From positions 62,001 through 126,000 of the forward strand of contig QAOA01008661.1 of the NCBI GenBank assembly GCA_003255065.1: a DNA stretch of 64,000 nucleotides. The letters run 5' to 3'. The translations under genes and the position numbers were made by a program. The notes beneath the pieces are model-generated. The model was not told the origin of the DNA. It worked only from the letters and a program-made list of their open reading frames with translations, and made no database searches. Shown here one piece after another: positions 11,964 to 23,788 of the stretch (position 1 is its first letter; each line of letters begins with the position of its first letter). This stretch comes from Cercis canadensis. Its lineage: Eukaryota > Streptophyta > Magnoliopsida > Fabales > Fabaceae.

Positions 11964-13630
11964 CTCCACGTGGTTATAGATAATATGGGTTACCTATACA
12001 ATCAGTCAAGTGAAGCTGAAAAGCATAGCTTTTGGAGCCAACAGAAAATTGACACATCATAAAACTTGCAGCTCAAAGGCAATAGAGTGAATAGGAGACG
12101 TAACTTTCCATTCAAAGTAAATAGACAAACGTATCCGTCAAAGGTTGGCATACGGTCTAACAAACACAGTAGCTTGCAAGTAACTGATCAAAGATCACAT
12201 CTCAGCACTTAGCGAACGGGAAAGGAAGGAAAAAAAAAAAGAGAGGAGAAAGAAAAGGATAATGCGTACAAGTAANNNNNGGGGGGGGGGGGGGGGGTGA
12301 TTGCTGAGGTCATGTCTCACATAATCACCATTTATGTTAAGAAATGTGAGTTTCTTGCTTCTTGGCCTTATTATGTAATCCAGGTCAAATATTTTTCCAC
12401 GTTTTTTTTATTAAATCACACAAAAACAGACAACACAACTAATTTAGTAACTTTCAAAAATATTGTTTTAGTCTATGACAAAAAAATGTGCTTTTGCCAA
12501 ACCAAACACAAACTTAAGGATGTTACTCTATGGATTTTAACCTTCAAAAGTCATCATGAACTTTCACCATTTTCAGTGTAATACTAATTTTATTAATAAA
12601 TAGAGCAATAAAGAAAACCCCAGAATGAGCCGTACTGATTTAATGGGCTGAATTCTTTAGAAAAACAAAATGTAAATGGGCCAAAATATTGGCAAGGCCC
12701 AATTGTTTGGAGTAGATTAAAAGCACCTGTTTAGCCCAAACAATGAAAAGGACCGTAAAGACTCTAAATATCCAATGACAAAGCAGGATAGGATTTTTTC
12801 CTTTGTTTTTTGTTTGGTAAATTTTATGATATCATATGAGTATCTTAAATTGCATTGACATATTAAATATATGTAATTTTTATATTTTATTAAATATAAA
12901 TATAATTTATCTTATTTTTTAAAATAAACTTAAAAATAATTGATATATGTTATTCACACATTGATTATTTTTATGTGATATAACATATTACATTAAATAC
13001 AAAAGTATTTAAGAAATCTTTTTTTTTTTCCTATCTTGCTAGCAAACAATATCACATTAAAAAATATAACATAAAAACCATTTGGAATAAATATGAACCG
13101 TTATTCTTAATATGGAAAATATGTGTTGAAGTCGTGGAGGATGTTTAAACCATTTTATATTTTATCAACTAACTAAAATTCTCTGCATTTTATCAAGAGC
13201 AACCGTTGAGATCGATTAAAAACATTGAGTGAAAGAGCATTTTACAATGGTAAACTAGGAGATTTTATTCATTAGCGCACAAAAAAAAAGGCCAAAACTT
13301 CATTTTGAAGAATGAAACTGATATTTTTGTTTGTTAGTTAACACTTAACAACTAGAAAGTATTTAGATAAAATTATTTTAATTTTTCTGGTTTGAAAATT
13401 ATTGAGATAATGGGTCGTCATACCATACCCGAAACCCGTGGATTCAAGCTAACAATTCGAGAGTAGCTACTACCTCGCTGTTCTCGGTTCTCTTCACAAA
13501 CAACTATCTTCGCCGTTGGAGCGGAGAAAGCCACGGCCTTTCACTATTTGTCTCAATCTTCTCCGTATACATGTTCAGAGTAACCAATCAAGTACTCTGT
13601 AACTGAGTGGAACTTTCTTTATTCCCATCC
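11964..13630. other. Intergenic upstream of CLPR1
   Basis: AT-rich sequence. Near 12635-12735 there is a group of TGGGC/GGCCCA words (AATGGGCTG, ATGGGCCAA, AAGGCCCAATT, TTAGCCCAAA), the site II type of element common in plant housekeeping promoters, but almost 900 bases before CLPR1. The CLPR1 leader lies in the less AT-rich 13420-13630. An assembly gap is at 12276-12280. Confidence 0.5.
12276..12297. other. Assembly gap (5 N) followed by a 17-base G run
   Basis: Five N characters are directly followed by 17 consecutive G. Such a run is foreign to this AT-rich neighbourhood and borders the only multi-base gap in the window, so a sequencing or join artefact is more likely than real sequence. 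Confidence 0.8.
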
Positions 13631-16392
13631 ATGGCGTCATCTCTGTTATGCCCACTCTCTGCCTCTGCAGCACCAGTTATCGACGACTCTTCAGCTACTC
13701 GCCAACTTGGTACTTCTAATTCGTCCTTCCTTCATGGAACCAAGCTCTTATCTTGTGCTCCGCGTTCTATTGCTCACGGAAAGAGAAGTCTAGCTCGAAG
13801 GTGCTTTAAGTCTCCTCTTGCCAAGTCCTTGGATCACATTCCCAAGCAGTTTAAGCAAGAAAATCTCAAGGATGGATGTGAGTCATTGCTCCTCCTTTCA
13901 TTCTCACAAAAACCCATAATTTATATGAGTATAAGATTCCTGTATTTTGTTGAATTTCGTTTTGGATTGAGGATATTTTCACATTAGGTTATTTCATTGA
14001 CCAAAAAAAAAAAAAAAAANAAAAAAAAAAAAAAAAAACCCTAAAGCATTTGTCTGGTTTTGGCCGTATGTGGCCGTTGAGAAAAGTTAAGCAGAAAAAT
14101 GAACAAGCTGGAGCTGGAATTTGAATTTGAATATATTTATTGCTTTTTAATGTGATTGACTATGTGTCAATCAGAATTTCTTTTGTTAATTTCATTATGT
14201 TATTTGGAACTAAGATAACACCAGCGTGAAATATAGTTTTGTCTACTTTTATCATCTGTATTATCATTATTTTTGCCCCTTTAAGTTTTCGCGCCAACCA
14301 AGAGGAGTTAATTCGTTATTGGTAGATTTATATGTATATATATATATATATATTTCATAGCTGATTACACTTTACTTTTTGAGTGTAGACGATTTGACCC
14401 CTATCTTTTAAATCAGGAAGCTGAGTTAGACTCTGATTCAAAGCTTATAAATTCTGATCTTCATCCTCTCTTTTATGCAGTGATAGATAATTACAAGAAT
14501 GCACCTCAATATCTATATGGTCTTACGCCTTCACAAATGGACATGTTCATGACAGAAGATAATCCTGTCCGCCGGCAGTCTGAAAGTGTTACAGAGGTTT
14601 TGATATTGTCTAAATTGCTGTGATGTTTTATATATAATGACAACATGAACTGATTTAGTAGCCCAATTATAGCTTGCTGAGAGTTCATATTACCAAGTCC
14701 CTAAATTTTATCAGTGTGTTCAGTCATCCAGAAATATTCGTAATTTTAACCATCATGACAGGAAAGCATCTCATCTACCAAGAACTATTTGGATAATGGT
14801 GGCATGTGGAGTTTATCTGGCATGGGAGATAACGGCCCATCAAAGTACAGTATGAGTGTTAGTATGTATCGAGGAGGAGCAAGGGGTTATGGTAGACCTA
14901 GAACTGCTCCACCGGATTTACCTTCTTTGCTCTTAGATGCTCGAATATGCTATCTGGGCATGCCGGTAAGCTATTATGATGAATATCAATTTGATATAGC
15001 CTGGCTCCTGGTGGTTATATCTTCTTATTTCACTTGCCTCTGTAGACAGAAAATACACCCCTTAGCTTTTACCTGTTCATCTTAACACTCCTTTCTGATT
15101 GCTGCAGATTGTACCGGCTGTAGCAGAACTTATTGTTGCTCAATTTATGTGGTTAGATTATGATGACCCTTCCAAACCCATATATTTATATATTAATTCA
15201 TCAGGGACTCAGGTAAGTACTGGAGTCATTGTTGTCAATGTCTAAAACTTTTATGAAAATGTTGATTTATATAATAGGTTTTCCCTTGTGCTGTTTAGGA
15301 CGAGAAGATGGAGACTGTAGGATCAGAAACTGAGGCGTATGCCATAGCTGATATGATAAATGTAAGTTGTTATCAAGAACCACATACTAGATTTTTACAC
15401 GATAAAAACACTTAAAAAAAAAATACAGAAAAAAAGCTGTGATTTGGTTTATCTCTTTAAGCTCAGCCTTCTATCTCATACCTTTTATTATCTGCCTGAA
15501 GTATGTCAAAGCAGATGTCTATACTGTGAATTGTGGCATGGCATATGGTCAAGCAGCAATGCTTCTGTCACTTGGAGCGAAGGGTTATCGTGCTGTGCAG
15601 CCAAATTCATCTAGTATGACTCTTCTCATACCTTTCTTAGTACAGCCTCAACTTCTTAAATAAGGGCACCTAGCTTGTGGTTTGAGTTAGTGCATGTAAA
15701 TACTTTGCATTGAGATATTGTTGTTTCCTGCTTATCCAATGCTATTATCATGATTGAGTAGAAAACCTAAGATAGTATGTTTTGTATAGATTGTCTGCAA
15801 TGCCGTGCTGTATGATTTTGAGCAATGGCGTCTTTTTTATGTGGCTTCTAAGCTATTATCTGTTGCAGCCAAATTGTATCTCCCAAAAGTCAGCAGATCA
15901 AGTGGTGCTGCTGTAGATATGTGGATTAAGGTACTGCCTATCTACATCTATCTTTTGCCTGTCTGTCTGTCTCCCTTATCATATCAATTATTTATTTACT
16001 TTCTAAATGTGCTTTTTATGAATTATATTGCTAAACACCTGTAGGCTAAAGAGCTAGATGCAAACACCGAGTACTACATTGAGCTGTTGGCAAAAGGAAT
16101 TGGGAAATCAATGGAAGAAATTTCTAAAGACGTACAGCGGCCTAAATATTTTCAAGCACAGGAAGCCATAGACTATGGAATTGCTGACAAAATCATTGGC
16201 TCAAGGGATATTGCATTTGAGAAGCGGGTAATATTTTATTGCTATGTGTTTTATTCTCTGTAAATGTATCATGCATAATGTACTTATGATAACTTTCGGG
16301 ATCAGAATTATGATGAAATGCTTGCTCAATCAAGAGCTATGAGGAGACAAGCTGGCGGCGCTTCGCAAGTGGCTCCTTCTGGATTTAGGTAG
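13631..16392 (+). CDS. CLPR1: Plastid Clp protease non-catalytic subunit ClpR1
   Basis: Nine exons: 13631-13877, 14481-14596, 14762-14965, 15108-15212, 15299-15361, 15502-15613, 15869-15930, 16045-16227 and 16306-16392, giving 392 residues (Arabidopsis CLPR1 is about 387). ATG 13631 is the first in its frame after a stop at 13604. The Ser/Arg-rich N-terminus (about 1-70) is a likely chloroplast transit peptide. The Clp domain follows, with diagnostic stretches PPDLPSLLLDARICYLGMP, SETEAYAIADM and NCGMAYGQAAMLLSLG. The catalytic Ser of ClpP is replaced by Gly (about G261 in AYGQAA), and the His region (LYLPKVSRSSG) also lacks the triad residue. It is thus a structural ring subunit of the stromal ClpPR core, which degrades unfolded stromal proteins. 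Intron 1 holds a poly-A run with an N at 14020. It faces BUB3 (convergent, 2.1 kb apart). Confidence 0.95.
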
Positions 16393-18486
16393 GCATACAA
16401 CAGGAATTACACAAAGCATAGGTCCTTATTGATTATGCTCCACATGCAATGCCTTTAGAAGACAGTGCCTAGTGGACTGCTGGTTTAAAGGTCAGACAAG
16501 TATCTCTGTTCTTGTATCAAAACCAGATGTTAGTTTTCTATATTTTTTTCCATAGTGTATAAAGTTTGTATTTGGGTAATGTATTATGTCACTTGAATTA
16601 ACAAGGCATAGTTTCTACGAGTGGGAATTATTTTCCCAAGTCTTATGGACAACGGTTGCCTTCTCGTTTGCCCTTTCTTTTTTTTTTAAATTTCCTTTTC
16701 CGAGGATGTTTAGAGGATGTACGAACCCCTTTCTGTTGTTTACTTCATTTTTCCTCGCGCCAGAAAATTTTTATTAATCTTTTTCCACGTTGGTATTAGG
16801 TGCTGAACTGTTCTTGTATTTGTCAGTGTAAATGTCAGGTAATATTTCAAATGATGCTTTCAGGCTGAAAACGTAAGTACGAATGGCGATTTTGGCCTGA
16901 AAACCTTGGATCTCTTGGCGCTTTCTTTTGAAGAGTATTTTTTTGGCCATATCTGATGCTGAGTGGTAGAGCGCTAGAGCGTGAAGGCGTCAGAACCCCT
17001 TGCGTTTTTAGTATATTTTATGAGCTCCTTATGGTTCAAGACTTCAGGTGTCGGTGGATCCGACGTTTTTCACGATGAAATCGTCAGAACCGTCAACTTT
17101 TCATGCTAACACTATCTCTGACAAATTGAAAATGTTCTTTTAACACCAATTGTCAAGCATGGGAAGAAATTCTAAAGAATATATCTAATGCGGTAAAAAT
17201 TGCAGTAGAGAGGGAATGTTTTAAAATTACATTGTTTTAGCTTAAGTTTTCTTTAGAGAAAATTATTTTTTGATTTCAAAATTTAGAGGACAAGACCGTT
17301 TGGTTCCAAGTAAAATAGTATAATAATTTTTTTTTTTATACTGTGTAAAATGTTTAAAATACTTATTGGTATTTATAGTTATTTTGTTAAAATATGTGAT
17401 TATTTTTTGGTGTTATATAATTATTTTATTAATATATATAATTATTTTTTAATGTTATGTGATTATTTTATTAATATATATAATTATTTTTTGGTACTAG
17501 CCATGGAGTTAGTCTAATTGAGTATAATCGAGATAGTCTATTATGGTATTAGCCAATAGTTTTGAGCACCAAGCTGGGCCAGAATAAGCCGAATTATAGA
17601 GAATCGGATATTTGCACGCTTAATATCTCTTCATTCTTGCAGCTTGAGCGTACATAGGGCTTCGAGTTCAGCTGCACCTTCATAAACTGAAGTTTCCTTT
17701 CGTCCTTTGACATGTAGCCTTATGTAGCATTTCACTCGGAAGAGTCTACACATTGAAAGATAGTTCATTGTATGCTCTACCTGGAGTTGAACTCTAAAAA
17801 ATCCGGTGTACATACAAATGAAAATATTTTGAACACCAAACTGAATTCTAAGAGCTGGTCAGCTTTGGAACTTTGGATTACCTGTAGAGCAGCTTAAATC
17901 TCATTCGGAAGATTTTTGGAACATGAAGTGTCATGCTTAGCTGTTCTTGACAATTGATTTTGCCAAAAAGATAACATACTTGCTTTTACTGCTGCCAAAA
18001 TCAACTTTACCATTTAATGCTCTTTTTCATTTGAGACTCAAATGTAATTTTATAACACCATTCAGACAGAACTTATTCTAGTAAAACTACTTTTCAGATA
18101 ACATTGCCAAACATGAAACTCTTTCGCCTCAAATTTTCTTACAATTAAGTCAAACACTACATGTCTGGGCAATTCTTAATGATATGGAGCGCTGGAATCC
18201 GTGTTACAGCTAGACTGAAAAAGATGGGAGAAGGTAAACACATGTAATCACTCGTCTCGTCAAATTTTCTTTACAACAAAAATACCTGCTCAAGTTTTAG
18301 GGGAAATCCCGAAGACCAAATAGAAAAGCCAAAATCTCATCATAACTTGCATCTAAAAATCTGCCAGTTCTTCACAAACTAGTATACATACAAGTTTTGG
18401 TGTTCACTAGAAAGAACTGAAGAAAGTACACATTAGAGTTGAATAAAGAAAAGTGAAAATTCTATGTTCAGAATTACGGTCAAGAA
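16393..18486. other. Intergenic between convergent CLPR1 and BUB3
   Basis: The first few hundred bases are the CLPR1 3' UTR. Around 17330-17500 a short AT-rich unit (ATTATTTTTTGGTGTTATATA, TTATTAATATATATAATTATTTT) recurs several times in degenerate form. No gene is recognisable. A tRNA-like word near 16960 is dealt with under the rejected items. Confidence 0.55.
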
Positions 18487-21400
18487 TTAGGCTGGAGGAT
18501 TGGGATAGACTTTAGGTTTTGGTTTCACCTCTATCTCATTTACACTGCGCACATAGATAGCATCGGGTTCATGACTGCAAAAGTAATTGACAACTGGTTA
18601 TAACTGGAACATCTTAGGAAGAAAAGGAGGGGGAGAGAAAGAGAGATCTTACGGTTTAGCCCCCTCTTCAAATGTATAACTTGATGCAACAGCCAGGAGG
18701 CGTCCATCTCTGCTAAATGAAAGTGCAGCAATGCTAGTTGGGTATTTTGAGTACTGCACGGGAAAACAGCAATTAATAATTAAATGTATTACTATAAGAA
18801 AAATCATGCCACCAATATCATTTAAGGAAAAAGAAGGAAATATATGGGGAAAAAATTAACCTGGTACAGCCTCTTCTTGTTGTTACCATCCCATACATTC
18901 ACAAAACCATCACAACCTCCAGTGGCAAATGTACCATATCTGCAGGTAGATTTTTCATAAATCACTTCAGTACCACTACTATGTCAAAGTTTGAAATGTT
19001 AATCCTAGTGTGCAGAACACCAACTCCAAATAACATTTGAAGGGTAATCAACACATTTTTCTACTTTTGATACTACACAAAGAAGCTTCTCCCTTTTCTA
19101 TACCAATATATAGTAGTAACTATAGGTTCTTAATCATTCTTTGGAGCATTTGTACATGGATAATTCATATCCAGAGGCTTAATTTACCAGCATAAATTAA
19201 GAAGATAAAAGAACTCAGTTAAGCAAGAACTCTAAGAATACTTACATGGGGTGGAATGCAATAGCATTAACAGGATACACATAGTCCCGTCCAGCTTCTG
19301 ATTTTCTGTGACATTTAAAAGCATATCTGCGCAGAGCTTAAAAGTCATAAGCAGGTAAGAAGTTTGACGAACAGATGCTATTCTCAAAGGAAGAAAACAC
19401 TTCATTATATACATTTATATATAGACAACAGGCAGGAAGTGCAAAATATAATATTAACAAGGGTTTAAGGGCAACCATAGAAAAATAAAAAAATTTACTT
19501 TTTTGCTTGGCTAGCCTCGGAGAGATCAAAAAATTCCATTGCAACTCGCCCTTCAACAGAACTAAGTGCATATCCTGTATAAAGTAGTTGTATGAGTATG
19601 CATTGCACCAAATAAAATGTAGGTAAAAAATACACACAAAAAGAAAGGGAATGGCCAGAACAAGGTGAATTAATAGTGGTACTTTCAGGCAACTGTGCAT
19701 AGTCATTATAAGTTCTCCTGCATATGCATTTCTAAAACTCAGACAAAACTTAAAATACAAAGCATAACACAGACCTGTTAATAGCACAAGAAAGCTCAAT
19801 AAGAATTTGGGTACAAAATGCATACCACCAGAATACTCAGAAGAAGCTCAAGTAACTACCTGTTCCATTTGGGTAACAGCGCACACATCTGGTTTGATAT
19901 TTCAATGAAGATTCCCTTCGTTGCTCAGGTTGAGACATATTCCTCAAATCATAGACATTAACATGTCTTCCTGCTGTTGCTACAACGAGACGATGTCCAA
20001 CAAGAGAGAGTGAATAAACACGCTCAGGTTGTGAATATGTCCCAACAAGAGTGCGTTCCTGCCCACTCGCACCTCTAGGGTCCCAGCATTTCAGGGTTTT
20101 GTCCCAACTACCAGTAATCAATTGCCCTGTATCCAAAGAAATATTAACTCCTTTTATCCAAATTTCCATGAGCAGTATCTGCAGCTACTATTACTAGTTT
20201 CTAAAAACTGACACATTAAGTTTGGTTGGCAAGAAAGAAGAAGCTTGGACAGAAGATACATGTAATGAACATTTAAATGAACCAGAAGGGCAGGGAAGAG
20301 TGACTCAGTTTTTCTTTTTTTAATAAATATTTTTCTTACCATTAGATAGAAAAAGCTAGATAGACAAAGTTAGATATTCTAAAGTAATGGTTGTAGTTGA
20401 TTTTTGTTTTTTTTTTTTTTNTTTTTTTTTGAATTCACATTTGTCAATAGCATGTCATATCAACAATAGTGAAAGATAAAGCATACAAGTATCATTTTTT
20501 CTTTTTGGAATGAAAAAAGAATTTATTAAGAAAGAAGAGAAGCAAATAGTAGGAATCCTCCAAAAGCAGAGAAAGAAAAACAAGGGGAAAGAACAATAGC
20601 TCAAGAAAGCTCTCAGGTCTATTTGCACATTTGATAAAGAAACTTCCTTTAAGTACTCATGAGCTGAGACCCATGATGAGGCTAGAAAAACAAGTCTATC
20701 CCATAAAAGATGAGCAGGTCACATTAAAATAAAGTCAAATGCATCACATTTCAGCAAAAAGAGCATAATTCCCAGGATCATATACTCCTTTCTTCTCCCA
20801 AAAGGCAAAACTTCTAAAATGGATAAAGAGAAATAGTTCTAAATTGCATAAGCAAGCTCTCTGTCAAGTTAAGCAGTTAACTTTATAATTGTCAATCAGA
20901 CATCAAACCAGAATCAAGCAGTTAAAGGAAGAATGGCCACTGCAATGTATACTTTAATTTTCTTTTTATTATTAATTATTTCGAAGTGGGATGATGAACC
21001 ATTTTTAATTAATAAATACATTTTATTTTCATTAGTAAGAGCAGAACTAGCATTGGAAGATTCCCCTATGGCAACTGGAGTAGAATACCTGAACAGGTCT
21101 AGAAGAAGCATATAGTAGAAATCTAAACACACAAGAGGTCAGGCATCCCAAACTACTACCTGAAGAACTATTCATCTAGGAAGGTAGACCCTATATCTCG
21201 TTCAATAGAACTAATACAAAACCATCTCTCACAATTTTTGCATGTACAAACATACCCAATTCACAATCATACATATGTTAAACAACAAAAGCTGGTCCCT
21301 ACTGTTATCAATGTATTAAAGACGCACTCAACAGTATGACACAACCATCAGCATCTACTTTAACTACACCCTCCATGAATAAGTGGCATTGGCTCTATGA

Positions 21401-22642
21401 AATGCTAAACTTTTCATATCCATTTACAAATAATTTCTTTACTTACGGAACTGAATCACATATTGAGAATATTAACAAGCATAAAAGATGTGATAAGGTT
21501 GGCATTTTCAGAATAAAAACCCAGGAGATTGTGATGGCTACAATAACAGACCTGCTGCATAGGAGTACTCGACACAACGAACAGGTGCATCATGCCTTCC
21601 TAGAATATCCTCCTTATTAGAGCTAAAGACGAGCCTGAAACATCAATATTATATTGTTAAGTTTGATTCTTAAGAGATGATAACTACACCACAAGATGGA
21701 CCTCAACTAGGTAAATAGGCTTTGAATGACAGACAAAGTACAAATTAAATTAAGCTCAGCAAACAAGATGGAAGACCGAATTATAACTTCACAACAGAGC
21801 CAGCTTCAATCATGAAGAAATTGGAATTTGAATAAAATCAAGATTGATGTGAATCATTACGAGTAACAAAACAAATACAAAGAGAGCATAGAATCAAGAT
21901 AACAAATCAGGTGGTGCATTTTTAGGAGGTCTGTTTCACAAATCAGTAAACACAGATCTTGCTGGCCATATGAGTTAAATACTTAGCAATGGCCACATGG
22001 ATTTGCAGTTTGCACTACTGACAAGAACGAGCTGACTAGAGTCACAAAATGACAAGAGTAACCAGATACGAGGAAATAAACTTTAGTACGTTAATGAACT
22101 AAACTAACACTAAGATGTTTGACCAACTTATTATACCCATTCTTAAGCATATTCATGAATTATTGAGCTCCCAAAATTGAAATGGTCACAACAATATGTT
22201 ACTTGATGCTAATCAAGTAGCCCAACATAAGCTACACATTACTCATTTCAAATGATTTGTCAGGAACAAAGCAGAAACCTAGGGTAAAAAATACTCACCG
22301 CCTCACCGTGTTATCGGCACCGGCACTGAATCCCGAAGAATCGTCATGGAAGCAACAGTCAAGTACAGGTCCACCGTGCATGAACTCTCCTCTGAGCACA
22401 TTGGCGCTCGCATCATACAGTCGCACACTCTGATCAGATATCGAGGAGGCTCAGTAAAACAAGTTATTAAAATTAGCAGAATGAGCGAGCTAAGTTTGCA
22501 GAAATGAGATGAAGGACCATACCTTATCCCATGAGGAGACTAGTAGGTGATCACTGTTGTTGGAGAACCGAAGGTTCGAGATGCCGTCGGACGGAGGGTT
22601 AGAGAGTTCTCGGCCCGGTGCCGGCGGGAGGACAGATGTCAT
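18487..22642 (-). CDS. BUB3: Mitotic spindle checkpoint WD40 protein BUB3
   Basis: Nine exons on the minus strand: 22523-22642, 22299-22429, 21552-21634, 19860-20126, 19499-19574, 19246-19326, 18861-18939, 18653-18753 and 18487-18574. They encode 341 residues (plant BUB3.1 is about 340), a seven-bladed WD40 propeller across almost the whole chain. Recognisable blades end in [45 protein letters not shown] and [12 protein letters not shown]. The N-terminus [17 protein letters not shown] and the [12 protein letters not shown] stretch are typical of plant BUB3. Family role: it binds GLEBS motifs of BUBR1/BUB1-type proteins at unattached kinetochores to delay anaphase. Intron 3 (20127-21551) is longest and carries a poly-T with an N at 20421. 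The gene is divergent from ZFPL1. Confidence 0.96.
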
Positions 22643-23788
22643 GGTGGGATTCGCGGGCTAGCGTTAGGGTTTCCACACACACAATTTGCAGAGTAGAGAG
22701 ATAGAAGCGAGGGAAGCTGGTTTGAAAATTTTAGCTAGGTAGTTTGCCCCTTTTTCAAATTTAAGGTTTTGGTAATATTCAAATTCAAACTAAGGACGTC
22801 CATATTCCCCGGTGGCAGCACCGGTGACATGGAAACGGCAACGTCGTTTAGAGCTCGATGAAGGGACTCAATTCAAATATCGCATAGCCCAAAAGAGATG
22901 GGTATAATTGAATTGTTATGGCCCATCTTTTTGACGTGGCCATATATTTTGATTTAATGTTTCTCTCCCAGGGCCCAATTTAAATATCGCATCGGCACAA
23001 AAGATATGATGCAATCGGATTGTTATGCCCGACTTAATGACCCGGCCCAAAAATAATAATCGGACAACGTCGTTAACAGCATGATAAATGGGCCCAATTC
23101 AAATATATCAAGGCCGAAAAAGCGATGGAGTGTAATCGGCTATTAAGGCCCATCTTTAGACCCTGGCCCATAATATTTGGTTTTCTGTCCGGGGCCCAAT
23201 TTAAACATCATATAGGCCCAAAAGATATGGTGTATTTGATTGTTATGGGCCATGTTTATGACATCCCATAGTTTTTGGGTTTAATATTTCTTTCCAGGGC
23301 CCAATTTAAATATCGCATGGGCCTAAAAGAGATAGTTGTAATCAGATTGTTATGGCTTGTCTGTATTATCCGGCCCATAGTTTTTTGTGTTCAATGTTTC
23401 TGTCATGGGCCCAATTCAAATTTCAAATACGCTCATAACAGATGGCCTAATAGATTGTTGTGACCCGGCCCATATTGGTTTTTTGTTTTAATGTTTTTTT
23501 CCAGGTTCTGAAATTAATAATCAGACAAGTGAAAACGGATCTCAAAGGAAAACAAAAGAGGGATTTCCTTCGTCTTCGTAGTGAGCTCAGCATATGAACA
23601 GCAAATTCAGTGAATAAAAGCTCGGGAATTATCTGAGTGCCTCTCTGTGATTATGTTTATTTGATCGTGCACTTCATTGTAATCCCTATATATATATATA
23701 TATATTTTTTTTTTTTTTCAAATCCTGCTGAATTCGTCTCCAGTTCTCAAGGTTATATATCAAATCGGATTGCGTACCAGTCAATGCA
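22643..23788. promoter_or_regulatory. Shared bidirectional promoter of BUB3 and ZFPL1
   Basis: The start codons are 1146 bases apart, pointing away from each other. Near BUB3 the minus strand has the telo-box AAACCCTAA (plus-strand TTAGGGTTT at 22664-22672). Further up are about fifteen GGCCCA/TGGGCC-type site II words. Telo-box plus site II is a known combination in plant promoters of proliferation and housekeeping genes (TCP-factor targets), which fits a cell-cycle checkpoint gene. No clear TATA box is seen for either gene. Confidence 0.65.
22863..23510. repeat. Degenerate tandem repeat, about six units of 102-119 bp
   Basis: Unit starts marked by GGGCCCAATT(T/C)AAATAT or a decayed form fall near 22863, 22971, 23090, 23192, 23297 and 23407. 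Each unit runs through the same order of words: GGCCCAATT, AAATATCGCAT, GCCCAAAAGAGATGG, GATTGTTATGGCCCAT, GGCCCATA, then TTTAATGTTTCT and CCAG before the next unit. Units have diverged substantially and unit 2 carries an insertion-like CGGACAACGTCGTT. The array lies entirely between BUB3 and ZFPL1. Confidence 0.8.

Noticed and set aside
13607-13630. Extension of CLPR1 upstream of 13631
   Set aside because: The earlier frame start is a GTG directly after an in-frame stop; ATG 13631 is the first proper start and gives a normal plastid transit peptide.
16955-17045. tRNA- or SINE-like words: GCTGAGTGGTAGAGCGC and, further on, GGTTCAAGACT
   Set aside because: Spacing between the A- and B-box-like words is too long for a tRNA, no acceptor stem or anticodon arm forms, and no target duplication was found.
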